Source: Acidobacteriota bacterium
GTDB lineage: Bacteria > Acidobacteriota > Blastocatellia > UBA7656
Assembly: GCA_040754075.1 (NCBI GenBank)
Contig: JBFMDH010000007.1
Location: 196,201 to 260,200, forward strand
Length of the DNA stretch: 64,000 nt
Reading direction: 5' to 3'
Made by a program: the position numbers and the translations under genes. Shown one piece after another: positions 53,131-62,322 of the stretch (positions are counted from its first letter, which is position 1; each line of letters starts with the position of its first letter). The notes below the pieces were generated by a model. The model did no database searches. It was not told where the DNA came from and saw only the letters and a list, made by a program, of their open reading frames with translations.

Positions 53131-54168
53131 TTAGGAGTGGAGGTTATTTTTTTCTGTCGCTCCAATAATTTCGCTTTGTTTAAAACCCAGAAGAATTTGT
53201 CTCACCCGATTTGCCTGCTTATGCGCATCTTGTGCCTTTTGCAGTAACGTTTCGGTGTATTTTGTATCAACTCCTTTTTCGCCGCTGAGATGTACGCCGA
53301 GATGGCGCAGCAACATGGCGCTCTCTTCGATGGCACGCATGGCATTCCACATGGCGTCTTCAACTTTTTCGATTAAATCACCGAAAAGACTATGAAGGGT
53401 ATAAGCGTGTCCGGTATGACATCGAAATCGTATGGGGTTATTGCCGCTTAATTGCAGCAAAACGCCATGACACTCCGGGCAGGTGAATGAAGAGAAATTT
53501 CCCAATTTCAGCACTCCGGCGTCTATCGGATTTACCTCTCTGGAAATGCGATTTTCAATTTCCAGCGCTTCAGGAATCGGCGTCTCCTCGCTTGTTTGTC
53601 CGGCGGTCTTCACTAATCGAGCCAACAAGCCAGCCATTTCTGACAGCTTAACGCAATGATCCACCTCGACATTGCTCAGGGCGCTGAGCGGCATTGACGG
53701 CGCATAAGCCTCTTCCGGGTTTTGCACGATAGTGGTGCCGCCCATTTGTTTAATCGCTCGCAACCCTGCCGTCCCATCATCCAACCCCCCGGTCAACACG
53801 ATGCCAATCACGCTTGCGCCAAAGCTTTGCGCAGCGGAACGAAATAAGGGGTCAATCGCCGGACGAAAACGGTTTTCTTTCGGTCCGTGTGAAAGGCTCA
53901 TGGTATTGGGCGATTCAATCAACAGATGATAATCTGCCGGTGCGACATAGACCTGTCCCGGTAAAAATTTTTCCCTGTGTCTGGCACTGATAACCGGCAA
54001 GGCTGCTGCGCGGTCAAGAATTTTTGCCAAAACATTCGGGCTTTGCGTGCTCTGGTGCAGCACGATAAAAATCGTTGCAGGAAAGTTTTGAGGTAAGCCG
54101 CCAAGCAATTGATGCAAGGCTTCGATTCCTCCTGCGCTCGCGCCGATGACCACAATATTTTTGTTCAT
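53131..54168 (-). CDS. Stand-alone CheB-type methylesterase
   Basis: A 345-residue protein containing a CheB methylesterase domain without receiver. The catalytic Ser11 is in IGASAGGIEAL, His in VLHQSTQSP, and Asp in TGGLDDGTAGL. After residue 190 a Cys/His-rich segment follows (FTCPECHGVLLQL, RFRCHTGHAYTLHSL), a likely zinc-binding region, and a helical tail (DAMWNAMRAIEESAMLLRHL). This arrangement is known for CheB-like proteins that lie next to CheB-CheR-kinase hybrids. The ATG at 54168 (with CGGAG upstream) is chosen over the long frame start at 54270. It is divergent from the hybrid at 54420, which has the same methylesterase fold. Confidence 0.88.
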   Translation of the reverse strand: MNKNIVVIGASAGGIEALHQLLGGLPQNFPATIFIVLHQSTQSPNVLAKILDRAAALPVISARHREKFLPGQVYVAPADYHLLIESPNTMSLSHGPKENRFRPAIDPLFRSAAQSFGASVIGIVLTGGLDDGTAGLRAIKQMGGTTIVQNPEEAYAPSMPLSALSNVEVDHCVKLSEMAGLLARLVKTAGQTSEETPIPEALEIENRISREVNPIDAGVLKLGNFSSFTCPECHGVLLQLSGNNPIRFRCHTGHAYTLHSLFGDLIEKVEDAMWNAMRAIEESAMLLRHLGVHLSGEKGVDTKYTETLLQKAQDAHKQANRVRQILLGFKQSEIIGATEKNNLHS

Positions 54169-54419
54169 CAAAACTCCGGGCAGGTCAAAATAATTGGAAG
54201 AGAGTGAGTAGATTGTTCCAATCGTCAGGGGAACCGTTTTCATTCTAATTAAGAATTGTCTCGGATTCAATTGCCGGGATAGTTCCGAAAAGGCTTTTGC
54301 TGTACAGCGTTTCGGGATTGCTTTAAACTGACTTTCATCGTCTTGCCTGAGCTTGAAAACTTCAAGTCGTAAAACAACACCAATGATTCAGGCGATTGTT
54401 TTCATTTAAGGAAATTCAT

Positions 54420-57400
54420 ATGCCGGAAACTTCCAAAAGTAATAATCGCTCGAAACGCAAAAATAACCGCGACCTTTTTGTCGTCGGACTTGGCGCATCG
54501 GCAGGCGGCATTCCCCCCCTGGAAAAATTTTTTGAAAGTCTGCCGCCGGTTCCCGGCATGGCATTCGTGGTTATCCTGCACCTGTCGCCGGAACATGAAA
54601 GTAATCTTGCCGCCGTGTTGCAGCGCAAAACTCAGATGCCGGTGATTGAGATTAAAGCGAAAACCAAAATTAAACCTAATGAGGTTTATGTAATTTCACC
54701 AAACCAATATCTGGTGATGAATGACGGGTACATAGACCTGAAAACCCCTGAAACCGAAAAGGGGAAACGGGCTGCCATTGACCTCTTTTTTCGCACTCTC
54801 GCGGAAGCTTATGACACCCACGCCATCGGTATCGTGCTTTCCGGCACCGGCACAGATGGGACGGTAGGACTTCGCCGGATTAGAGAAAAAGGCGGCATCT
54901 CTATCGTTCAGGAACCCCAGGAGGCACAATACAACAGTATGCCGCGAAGCGCCATTGAGGCGGCGGCGGTCGATTTCATTCTGCCGGTTGAACAAATGGC
55001 GAACACCTTGGGAACTCTCCGTGAAGCTTCGCGAGAGATTAAAATATTTCCTGAAGGGGATAAATTGCCACGCGCCGCAGAAGCCGATGCGCTTCGTGAA
55101 ATTCTGGCTTTCCTGCGCGTCCGCACCGGGCATGATTTCAACCACTATAAAGAATCCACCGTGTTGCGGCGCATCACTCGACGAATGCAGGTCAATACTC
55201 AGGTGACGCTTGCCACTTATCTGCGTTTTGTTCGTGAACACCCCGCAGAAATTCAGGAACTCCTCAGCGATTTGCTGATTACGGTCACCAATTTCTTTCG
55301 CGATGGGGATGCCTTTGAAGCTCTTGAACAAGAGGTCATCCCCAAACTATTTCAGAATAAATCACCCGATGACCCGATTCGCGTATGGGTAGTCGGTTGC
55401 GCCACCGGTGAAGAAGCCTATTCCGTTGCCATTCTGCTGATGGAATATGCCGAACAGCATAACCTTGACCGCAACCTACAGGTTTTCGCCACAGACATCG
55501 ATGAAGAATCAATTAGCAGCGCCCGCGATGCCACTTACCCCGATTCCATTGAAGCGGATGTTTCGGCAGAACGCTTGAAACGCTTTTTTTATAAAGAAGG
55601 TCAGCATTACCGCATTCGCAAAGAGATTCGTGAAATGGTGCTGTTTGCGCCGCATAATGTGTTGCGCGACCCGCCATTTTCAAGGCTCGATTTAATCACC
55701 TGTCGCAACCTGCTTATCTATCTCAATCGCGAAACTCAGGACCGGGTATTAGAGGTATTTCATTTCGCCTTAAATCCCAACGCCTATCTTTTCTTAGGCT
55801 CTTCCGAATCTGCCGATAATCTGCCGGAACTGTTTATTCCGGTGAATAAAAAATTCCGCATCTTTATGCGCAATGTGGTTTCCCACACGCCTTCGCTCGT
55901 TCCGCTGATGCCTTTACAAGGACGCTGGGAAATCAAGATGCCGGAAAGTATTCTGCCAAGACGCGGGCAGACTTTTTCATACGGCGATTTACACCAATAT
56001 ATTATCGAACAAACCTCCCCGCCCAGTGTGCTGGTCAATCCGGTCTATGACATTGTGCATTTGAGCGAAAACGCCGGGCGTTTCCTGCGCTTTACCGGTG
56101 GCGAACCGTCGCGCAATCTGCTCAAAGTGGTGCATCCCGATTTGCGCCTCGATTTGCGTGCCGCGCTGTTTGCTGCCTCACAGGGACAAACCGCAGAAAC
56201 CCGACGGGTTCCGATTGCCCTCGACGGGGTCAATCAGTTCGTCAACATCGTCATCCGTCCGATTACCAAACCGGATGCCATACGCGGATTCAATCTGGTG
56301 ATTTTTGATGTCGATCATGAAGGCGTGGCACTCAAAGAAGAAAAACCGAAAGAGGTTCCCACCAATGAAATGAACACCGTGGTGCGTCAACTCGAAGACG
56401 ACCTGCAACGCACCAAAGAGCAATTGCGAACCACCATCGAACAATACGAAACCTCGAACGAAGAGTTGAAAGCCTCGAACGAAGAATTACAGGCTATCAA
56501 TGAAGAGTTGCGCTCAGCCACCGAAGAACTCGAAACCAGTAAAGAGGAGATGCAATCGGTCAATGAAGAATTGACCACCGTCAATCACGAACTCAAAGAC
56601 AAGGTTGACGAAGTCAGCCGCGCCAATAGCGATTTACAAAACCTGCTCGCTTCAACCGACATCGGCACCATTTTCCTTGACCGCAGACTTTGTATCAGCC
56701 GTTATACACCGCGAGTGATGGATTTATTTAACATCATTCCTTCGGATGTCGGGCGTCCGTTTTTTCATCTCACTCATAAACTGGAAAAGAATATTTTGCC
56801 GGAAAAAGCCGAACAGGTACTGGAAACCCTGATGCGCGTCGAAGAAGAGATTCGCAGTCAGGGTGGACGTTATTACATTGCCAGAATATCGCCTTATCGC
56901 ACCCTGGACGATAAAATCGATGGGGTCGCGTTGACCTTTGTTGACATCACCGAACGCAAAAAAACCGAAGAAGCCTTGCGCGAATCCGAACAACTCTTTC
57001 GCGCTATCGTCAGTCGAGCAAGCGCAGGAATTACGCGCAGCAATTTAAATGGCGAGTTGACTTTCGTTAATCAGCAATTTTGTGAAATGCTTGGCTACAG
57101 CGAAACCGAATTGCTCGGCAAAACCATGTGGCAATTAACCTGTCCAAATCATGTTGAAGAAACTATTCGCTTGTTTAAACAACTGGTCGCTGATGGCACG
57201 TCTTTTCAAATCGAGAAATGTCTGCTGAGCAAGGATGGCGCGGAAATCTGGTGCAACGTCATGGTATCGGCAATTCGTGATTCTCAGGGCAAACCGCAAT
57301 CCGCTGTGGCAGTCATCCACGATATTAATACTCGCCGGAATGCTGAAGAAGCTTTGCGCCTCAGCGAAGAACGCCTGCACCTGATTTTGGATAGCATCAC

Positions 57401-58499
57401 CGACTATGCGATTCTCACGCTCGACAATCAACGCCTTATTAAAAGCTGGAGCACGGGCGCAGTCGCTATTTTTGGTTACACGGATGCGCAAGCTATCGGA
57501 CAATCTGTCGATATGATTTTTACTCCCGAAGACCGGGAAAATAATATTCCGCAAAAGGAGATTGACGAAGCCTTGACCAGAGGACGCGCTGAAGATGAGC
57601 GTTGGCATCTGCGTAAGAATGGTTCGAGGTTTTACGCCAGCGGAGTGATGACGCCGCTTCGTGACAGCGCGAGCGGGGATTTGGTGAAAATTTTGCGCGA
57701 CCTCACCATTCAGAAAAAAGCCGAAGAGGTATTACAACGTTCGCATGATGATTTGGAGGAACGGATTAAAACCCGCACAGGGGAATTGGAAGATAGCAAT
57801 CTGGCGCTGAAAAATGAGGTGCAACAACGCATATCCGCCGAACATCAGGTCAAAGGTTTATTGCGCCGCAATATTAATAGTCAGGAACTTGAACGCCAAC
57901 GCCTTTCTCGTGACCTGCACGACACCCTCGGTCAGCAATTAACCGCTTTGCGTTTAACCATCGAATCGCTGAAAGAACACCTTCAACTGAATCCTGAAAT
58001 TAAAGGGCAAATCAATCAAATTGAGACCATGCTCCGGCGCTTGGATGCCGAGGTCGATTTTCTTGCCTGGGAATTGCGCCCGGGACCGCTTGTCGAATTG
58101 GGATTTGTGACTGCCCTCGAAGGTTTTGTACAGGACTGGTCGAAACATTTTCAAATTCAGGTTGAGTTTCATGCAACCGGACTTACCGGCGTCGAGTTAT
58201 CCACGGAAATCGAAACTCACCTTTACCGCATCGCTCAGGAAGCCTTGAACAATATCGCAAAGCATGCGAATGCCAGCTATGTCAATGTCCTGCTTGAACG
58301 CCGCGACCAATTTGTGGTTCTGGTGATTGAAGATAATGGCATCGGGTTTGATGTCAATGAAAAGAGCACGCTACAGGAAGGGTTGGGACTTTTAAGTATG
58401 CGCGAACGGACAGTGCTCATTGGCGGAGAGTTGGATATTGAATCCACTCTCAATGAAGGAACCACGGTTTTTGTCCGTGTCCCTGTGGCATTGAGTTGA
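54420..58499 (+). CDS. CheB-CheR-PAS-histidine kinase hybrid
   Basis: A 1359-residue cytosolic protein. The order is CheB methylesterase (about 15-200; Ser27, His54, Asp146), CheR (about 225-480; VVGCATGEEAYSVAILL binds SAM), a PAS-like segment (about 525-600), a long coiled coil (about 660-745; NEELKASNEELQAINEEL), three PAS domains (about 750-1105), a HisKA_3 dimerisation domain with His1167 in SRDLHDTLGQQL, and HATPase (about 1240-1355; DNGIGFD, EGLGLLSMRERT). It joins methylation and demethylation domains to a kinase, so it may control itself or receptor adaptation; no MCP is adjacent. The NarL-type regulator 10 bp downstream is the likely phosphoacceptor. The ATG at 54420 has AAGGAAA upstream; a TTG eight codons earlier is an alternative. 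Confidence 0.92.
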   Translation: MPETSKSNNRSKRKNNRDLFVVGLGASAGGIPPLEKFFESLPPVPGMAFVVILHLSPEHESNLAAVLQRKTQMPVIEIKAKTKIKPNEVYVISPNQYLVMNDGYIDLKTPETEKGKRAAIDLFFRTLAEAYDTHAIGIVLSGTGTDGTVGLRRIREKGGISIVQEPQEAQYNSMPRSAIEAAAVDFILPVEQMANTLGTLREASREIKIFPEGDKLPRAAEADALREILAFLRVRTGHDFNHYKESTVLRRITRRMQVNTQVTLATYLRFVREHPAEIQELLSDLLITVTNFFRDGDAFEALEQEVIPKLFQNKSPDDPIRVWVVGCATGEEAYSVAILLMEYAEQHNLDRNLQVFATDIDEESISSARDATYPDSIEADVSAERLKRFFYKEGQHYRIRKEIREMVLFAPHNVLRDPPFSRLDLITCRNLLIYLNRETQDRVLEVFHFALNPNAYLFLGSSESADNLPELFIPVNKKFRIFMRNVVSHTPSLVPLMPLQGRWEIKMPESILPRRGQTFSYGDLHQYIIEQTSPPSVLVNPVYDIVHLSENAGRFLRFTGGEPSRNLLKVVHPDLRLDLRAALFAASQGQTAETRRVPIALDGVNQFVNIVIRPITKPDAIRGFNLVIFDVDHEGVALKEEKPKEVPTNEMNTVVRQLEDDLQRTKEQLRTTIEQYETSNEELKASNEELQAINEELRSATEELETSKEEMQSVNEELTTVNHELKDKVDEVSRANSDLQNLLASTDIGTIFLDRRLCISRYTPRVMDLFNIIPSDVGRPFFHLTHKLEKNILPEKAEQVLETLMRVEEEIRSQGGRYYIARISPYRTLDDKIDGVALTFVDITERKKTEEALRESEQLFRAIVSRASAGITRSNLNGELTFVNQQFCEMLGYSETELLGKTMWQLTCPNHVEETIRLFKQLVADGTSFQIEKCLLSKDGAEIWCNVMVSAIRDSQGKPQSAVAVIHDINTRRNAEEALRLSEERLHLILDSITDYAILTLDNQRLIKSWSTGAVAIFGYTDAQAIGQSVDMIFTPEDRENNIPQKEIDEALTRGRAEDERWHLRKNGSRFYASGVMTPLRDSASGDLVKILRDLTIQKKAEEVLQRSHDDLEERIKTRTGELEDSNLALKNEVQQRISAEHQVKGLLRRNINSQELERQRLSRDLHDTLGQQLTALRLTIESLKEHLQLNPEIKGQINQIETMLRRLDAEVDFLAWELRPGPLVELGFVTALEGFVQDWSKHFQIQVEFHATGLTGVELSTEIETHLYRIAQEALNNIAKHANASYVNVLLERRDQFVVLVIEDNGIGFDVNEKSTLQEGLGLLSMRERTVLIGGELDIESTLNEGTTVFVRVPVALS

Positions 58500-58508
58500 G
58501 GTGACCGG

Positions 58509-59162
58509 ATGGACAAACTTCGTATCGTTATTGCGGAAGACCACGAAATCGTTCGCGAAGGTTTAAAGGCATTGGTCAATGCGCAACCCGACATGCGGGT
58601 CATTGGCGAAGCCAATCATGGATATGAAGCCATTCAAGCGGTAAAAAATTTACAACCGGACATCATTATTATGGATGTCACCATGCCGAAATTGAACGGT
58701 CTGGAAGCCACTAAAAAACTCAAGCAGATTTGCCCGCAGGTTAAAATCCTGACCTTAACCCGACACGCCGAAGCCGGATTCATTCAACAACTCCTGCGCG
58801 CAGGCGCGGAAGGCTATGTGTTAAAACAGAGCGCCTCTGCGGAATTAATTCGCGCGATACGGGCACTCGGCGCGGGAAATAATTATCTCGACCCGGCGAT
58901 TACCGGAAAAGTGATGACCGGTTATGCCGGAAAAGAGGTCAAGATTTCGGTTGACCCCAAAAACGCCATAAGCGACCGCGAAGAAGAGATTATTCGACTG
59001 GTCGCCTGGGGCTATAGCAATAAAGAGATTGCCAATCGCCTTGAAATCAGCGTGAAAACTGTCGAAACCCATAAGACCAATATCATGAAAAAGCTGAACT
59101 TTCGCGGGCGCATCGACATGGTTCGGTATGCATTATTGCGAGGCTGGTTAAAAGATAATTAA
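58509..59162 (+). CDS. NarL/FixJ-type response regulator
   Basis: A 217-residue two-domain regulator. The receiver (about 3-120) has acceptor Asp56 in IIMDVTMPKLNG with EDHEIVREGL at the acidic pocket; Lys in YVLKQSAS completes the site. The LuxR-type HTH (about 150-210) includes SDREEEIIRLVAWGYSNKEIANRLEISVKTVETHKTNI, the signature of DNA-binding NarL proteins. The position 10 bp after the CheB-CheR-kinase gene, and that kinase's HisKA_3 type (which usually pairs with NarL regulators), make a cognate pair very likely. A terminator hairpin follows at 59192. Confidence 0.94.
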   Translation: MDKLRIVIAEDHEIVREGLKALVNAQPDMRVIGEANHGYEAIQAVKNLQPDIIIMDVTMPKLNGLEATKKLKQICPQVKILTLTRHAEAGFIQQLLRAGAEGYVLKQSASAELIRAIRALGAGNNYLDPAITGKVMTGYAGKEVKISVDPKNAISDREEEIIRLVAWGYSNKEIANRLEISVKTVETHKTNIMKKLNFRGRIDMVRYALLRGWLKDN

Positions 59163-59191
59163 TACCGCGATAAGCTGCTTACCTTAATGTA

Positions 59192-59215
59192 TCTCTCAGG
59201 GAAATCCCTGAGAGA
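59192..59215 (+). terminator. Terminator after the NarL-type regulator gene
   Basis: Perfect 11-bp stem TCTCTCAGGGA (59192-59202) with its complement at 59205-59215, a 2-nt loop, then CGGTTTATTT. Confidence 0.65.
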
Positions 59216-59289
59216 CGGTTTATTTCCCTCATAGATTTTTTGTCATCAATGTACGACTATATAGTCTTCTGCCGATCATCATAATCTCC

Positions 59290-59345
59290 AAATTGAAGTA
59301 CATCTACGTATGTAGGGGTAGATATCTAAATGCGTAGCCACCGAC
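59290..59345. promoter_or_regulatory. Clustered TACGTA-type sites, possible NarL-family operators
   Basis: CATCTACGTATGTAGGGG and ATGCGTAGCC lie close together upstream of the single receiver gene. CTACGTATGTAG is nearly palindromic, a layout like operators of some NarL/FixJ regulators. Only the sequence similarity supports this. Confidence 0.3.
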
Positions 59346-59486
59346 GAGCAAGGGATATTTTACTGGGTAAATAAAGAAATTCTACCCCTGCGCCACCTAA
59401 ACCGGAGATTACTAATCATTCATCAGCTAATTGAATTAATGCGTTACCCTGATTTATACAAAACGGAAAGAGATACTAATTCACCC

Positions 59487-59873
59487 ATGACGATAAAAAA
59501 TTTCAAAGGGCGAATCCTTTTTGTCAATCCTGATTTGGAAACCCAGGAGATGGTTGCGTTGATTGTCAAAGATGCCGGATACGAAATCATTTCGGCATTA
59601 AATATTGGCGAAGGGCTGGCGTTGGTCAATCAGGCAAATTTTGATTTAATTCTGCTTGATTGGTTTTTTGAAGATGGGCATGGCATTGATTTATGTCGGC
59701 AAATCCGCACCCAGGATCAACACACGCCGATTTTTTTCTATGCCAGCGAAGGGCGACAATCTGAAATCAAAAAAGCGATTAATGCCGGCGCTCAAGGCTT
59801 TTTTCTTAAACCGGTGGCGGTTGACCATTTCTTAACCACACTCTCGGAATATCTTGAACGGCGGATAATTTAA
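59487..59873 (+). CDS. Single-domain response regulator
   Basis: A 128-residue receiver without output domain. Asp58 in LILLDWFFEDGHG is the likely phosphorylation site and FFLKPVAVDHFL contains the conserved Lys. The acidic pocket at the start (RILFVNPDLETQ) has Asn-Pro-Asp instead of the usual paired acids, so magnesium binding may be weaker. The start at 59487 fits the domain edge; an in-frame ATG at 59439 would add 16 residues, and neither has a strong Shine-Dalgarno. It is convergent with the next receiver, 7 bp away. Confidence 0.82.
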   Translation: MTIKNFKGRILFVNPDLETQEMVALIVKDAGYEIISALNIGEGLALVNQANFDLILLDWFFEDGHGIDLCRQIRTQDQHTPIFFYASEGRQSEIKKAINAGAQGFFLKPVAVDHFLTTLSEYLERRII

Positions 59874-59880
59874 CTGTAGG

Positions 59881-60243
59881 TCAGGAAAGCATCTCGCGAA
59901 TCATTTGGGTGAGTTTTTCTATTTGCAGAGGTTTTTGAATCGCGGCATTGGCTCCGACTTCAAGCGCCTGACTCACCATACCCGTAAGAAACGCCGTCAT
60001 GACGACGATGGGAGTATGTTTCAGGTCTGGTTGCGCGCGAAGCCTTTTGATCATTTCGATACCATCAATAACTGGCATCTGAATGTCAGTAATAATCAAG
60101 TCGGGCTTATCAACCACTGCCAACTCAATGGCGATCTTGCCGTTTTCGGCGCTCAGTACCTCGAACCCTTCGACCTCTAATAGATAGACCAGCAGATCAC
60201 GCGAATCTATCGAATCTTCTACGACTAATATTCTGGTAGCCAT
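59881..60243 (-). CDS. Single-domain response regulator (CheY-like)
   Basis: A 120-residue canonical receiver. ILVVEDSIDSRDLL gives the acidic pair, Asp53 in LIITDIQMPVIDG is the phosphorylation site, VVMTAFLTG has the switch Thr, and IQKPLQIEKL the conserved Lys. With no output domain it may act as a phosphorelay shuttle or bind a target protein. It closes the signalling locus that begins at 53131 and could receive phosphate from either kinase type in this window; its partner is not determined. Confidence 0.9.
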   Translation of the reverse strand: MATRILVVEDSIDSRDLLVYLLEVEGFEVLSAENGKIAIELAVVDKPDLIITDIQMPVIDGIEMIKRLRAQPDLKHTPIVVMTAFLTGMVSQALEVGANAAIQKPLQIEKLTQMIREMLS

Positions 60244-60428
60244 GGTTTAACTTCCCGATTCCCTTGGCTGCGCGTTGCGAAATTATCCACACTTGCGGAA
60301 TTAAAATTAATCGGATTTAACGAGAGCAAGATGAATGCCAGTAAAAAACGGTCTAAAAGCTGACAATAGGGGGCTAAAATTTTTTACTGGGAAATTAAGC
60401 GAGAAAATTTACCGAAAGGGTTGCCTGA

Positions 60429-60454
60429 AAAACATACGTCGCGATGTATGTTTT
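60429..60454 (-). terminator. Terminator after folK
   Basis: On the minus strand AAAACATAC and GTATGTTTTT form a 9-bp stem with an 8-nt loop and end in a T run. Confidence 0.6.
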
Positions 60455-60495
60455 AAAAGCAACGGGGCAGTCAATTTTTTAACCTGAATCGGTGA

Positions 60496-61128
60496 TTATT
60501 GCGCCAATCGTTTAACCGCATAACGGTCATTGAGTGCCGCCAGCAATTCCGCGCAGGTTTTCTTTAGAACCGGATGAACCATTTCAGGAGCGATTTCGCA
60601 TAAAGGCTCAAGGACGAATCGTCGCAAGTGCATACGCGGGTGAGGAATCGCCAGACTTGACCGAACCTCCGGGTAAAAATCTTTAATCGCCGTTGAATCG
60701 AGCGATTGAAAATGGGCATTTCCGAACAACAACAGGTCAATATCAATTTCGCGCGGCCCATTGATAAATTCCCGTTTGCGTCCAAGGCTTTCTTCAATCT
60801 GATGCAATAAGGGCAGGGTCGCATCAGCCAGTATCAATGAAGCCAAATCCACCAGATGATTGCTAAAGCAGAGGTCAATCTGGGTGCGTTGAGATTCACT
60901 TAAATTTTTAAAGAACTGTTCGGTGAGCGCCACTTCGATGACCTGATTTAAAAACCAGCCCTGATTTTGGTAACCGACGGGTTCGGTCTCATATTTCGAG
61001 GAGGCGGCAACCAATCTAAATCCCAGTTGTATAATCCGCTCGAGGGCTTGGCTGAGGTGGGCTTCGCGGTCGCCCAGGTTGGAACCGAGTGCAATAAAAA
61101 TTCTGATGTTTGTTTTATCACTCTGCAT
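60496..61128 (-). CDS. folK: 2-amino-4-hydroxy-6-hydroxymethyldihydropteridine pyrophosphokinase FolK
   Basis: A 210-residue HPPK of folate synthesis that transfers pyrophosphate from ATP to the pterin. IFIALGSNLGDREAHL opens the domain, SSKYETEPVGYQNQGWFLNQVIEV is the substrate loop, and GPREIDIDLLLFGN with IPHPRMHLRRFVLEPL is the family signature with magnesium-binding Asp residues. A segment of about 45 residues between these blocks (TEQFFKNLSESQRTQIDLCF and onward) is longer than usual. The ATG at 61128 is preferred over the longer frame to 61215, which would overlap the divergent gene. Confidence 0.92.
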   Translation of the reverse strand: MQSDKTNIRIFIALGSNLGDREAHLSQALERIIQLGFRLVAASSKYETEPVGYQNQGWFLNQVIEVALTEQFFKNLSESQRTQIDLCFSNHLVDLASLILADATLPLLHQIEESLGRKREFINGPREIDIDLLLFGNAHFQSLDSTAIKDFYPEVRSSLAIPHPRMHLRRFVLEPLCEIAPEMVHPVLKKTCAELLAALNDRYAVKRLAQ

Positions 61129-61161
61129 ATTTTCATCCGTTGCAGCTATATTACTAGGCTT

Positions 61162-62322
61162 ATGACGACAATTACAGTCAATAAACGTGGTGTAGAACGT
61201 ACTCAAAAACGTCACCTGTGGATTTATCGCAGTGACCTCATTGATACGGGTAATGCCGAGTCAGGCGACATCGTTTTAGTGAGCGATACGAAGGGGAAGC
61301 TTCTCGGTCAGGCGCTTTACAGTTCGACTTCACAAATTGCTTTGCGATTTATCAGTTTCGACCAGTTAATCATAAACCGTGATTTCTGGCTTGCAAGACT
61401 AATCAGCGCCGAACGCCTGCGCCAACAGGTCGTCACCGATGCCAATGCTTACCGGTTGGTTTACGGGGAAAGCGATTTTTTGCCGTCGCTCATCATCGAC
61501 CGTTTTGCTGATTGTTTCGTTATGCAAACGCTCTCGCAAGGGATGGAGGCGCTCAAACCTTTGTGGGTTGACCTGTTAATTGAGCGTTACCAGCCACGCG
61601 CGATTATTGAACGCAATGATGCCAGGGTGCGCGAACTCGAAAGCCTGCCGCGTCAGGTGAGTTTACTTTATGGCGAGTCGCCGGATGAGTTAATTATTTA
61701 TGAGAACAGGGTGAAATACGGCGTGAGTTTGCTCGAAGGTCAAAAGACCGGCGCGTTTTTAGACCAGAGAGAAAACCGGCTGGCAACAGAAAATTATGCG
61801 CGAGGTCGCGCCCTCGATTGCTTTACTTTTCAAGGCGGTTTCGCTCTGCATATGGCAAAGCAAGCCGAGCAGGTAATCGCCGTTGATATTTCCGCAGAAG
61901 CAATCAAACAAGCCCGGTGCAATGCCGAATTGAATGAGACTAATAATATTGAGTTCCTTGAAGCCAATGTTTTCGATTTGTTGCACGATCTGGAACGCGC
62001 CGGTGAAAAATTCACCTGCATCAATCTCGACCCACCGGCTTTTGCCAAAAATCGCAAAGCTTTGGAAGGCGCGATGCGCGGTTACAAAGAAATCAATTTG
62101 CGGGCGATGAAAATGATTGAACCCGGCGGCATCTTAATCACCTCGACCTGTTCACATCACATGAGCGAAGAACTGTTTTTAGCAGTGCTCGCCGATGCAG
62201 CGGCAGATGCCGGGCGCAACGCCCAGATACTCGAAAAGCGCGCGCAATCACGCGACCATCCCATTTTGATTGCCATGCCTGAGACCTATTATTTGAAGTG
62301 TGTGATTCTGCGGGTTGATTAA
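61162..62322 (+). CDS. rlmI: RlmI-type 23S rRNA (cytosine-C5)-methyltransferase
   Basis: A 386-residue RlmI/YccW family RNA methyltransferase. The N-terminal PUA domain (about 1-75, KRGVERTQKRHLWIYRSDL) is followed by the RlmI domain (LVYGESDFLPSLIIDRF, EGQKTGAFLDQRENR) and a Rossmann domain: ALDCFTFQGGFALHMA for SAM, NLDPPAFAKNR and ITSTCSHHMSEELF with the catalytic Cys. In E. coli the enzyme makes m5C1962. The ATG at 61162 starts the PUA domain; upstream in-frame codons lie inside divergent folK. The 3' ends of this gene and the protease overlap by 4 bp. Confidence 0.9.
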   Translation: MTTITVNKRGVERTQKRHLWIYRSDLIDTGNAESGDIVLVSDTKGKLLGQALYSSTSQIALRFISFDQLIINRDFWLARLISAERLRQQVVTDANAYRLVYGESDFLPSLIIDRFADCFVMQTLSQGMEALKPLWVDLLIERYQPRAIIERNDARVRELESLPRQVSLLYGESPDELIIYENRVKYGVSLLEGQKTGAFLDQRENRLATENYARGRALDCFTFQGGFALHMAKQAEQVIAVDISAEAIKQARCNAELNETNNIEFLEANVFDLLHDLERAGEKFTCINLDPPAFAKNRKALEGAMRGYKEINLRAMKMIEPGGILITSTCSHHMSEELFLAVLADAAADAGRNAQILEKRAQSRDHPILIAMPETYYLKCVILRVD

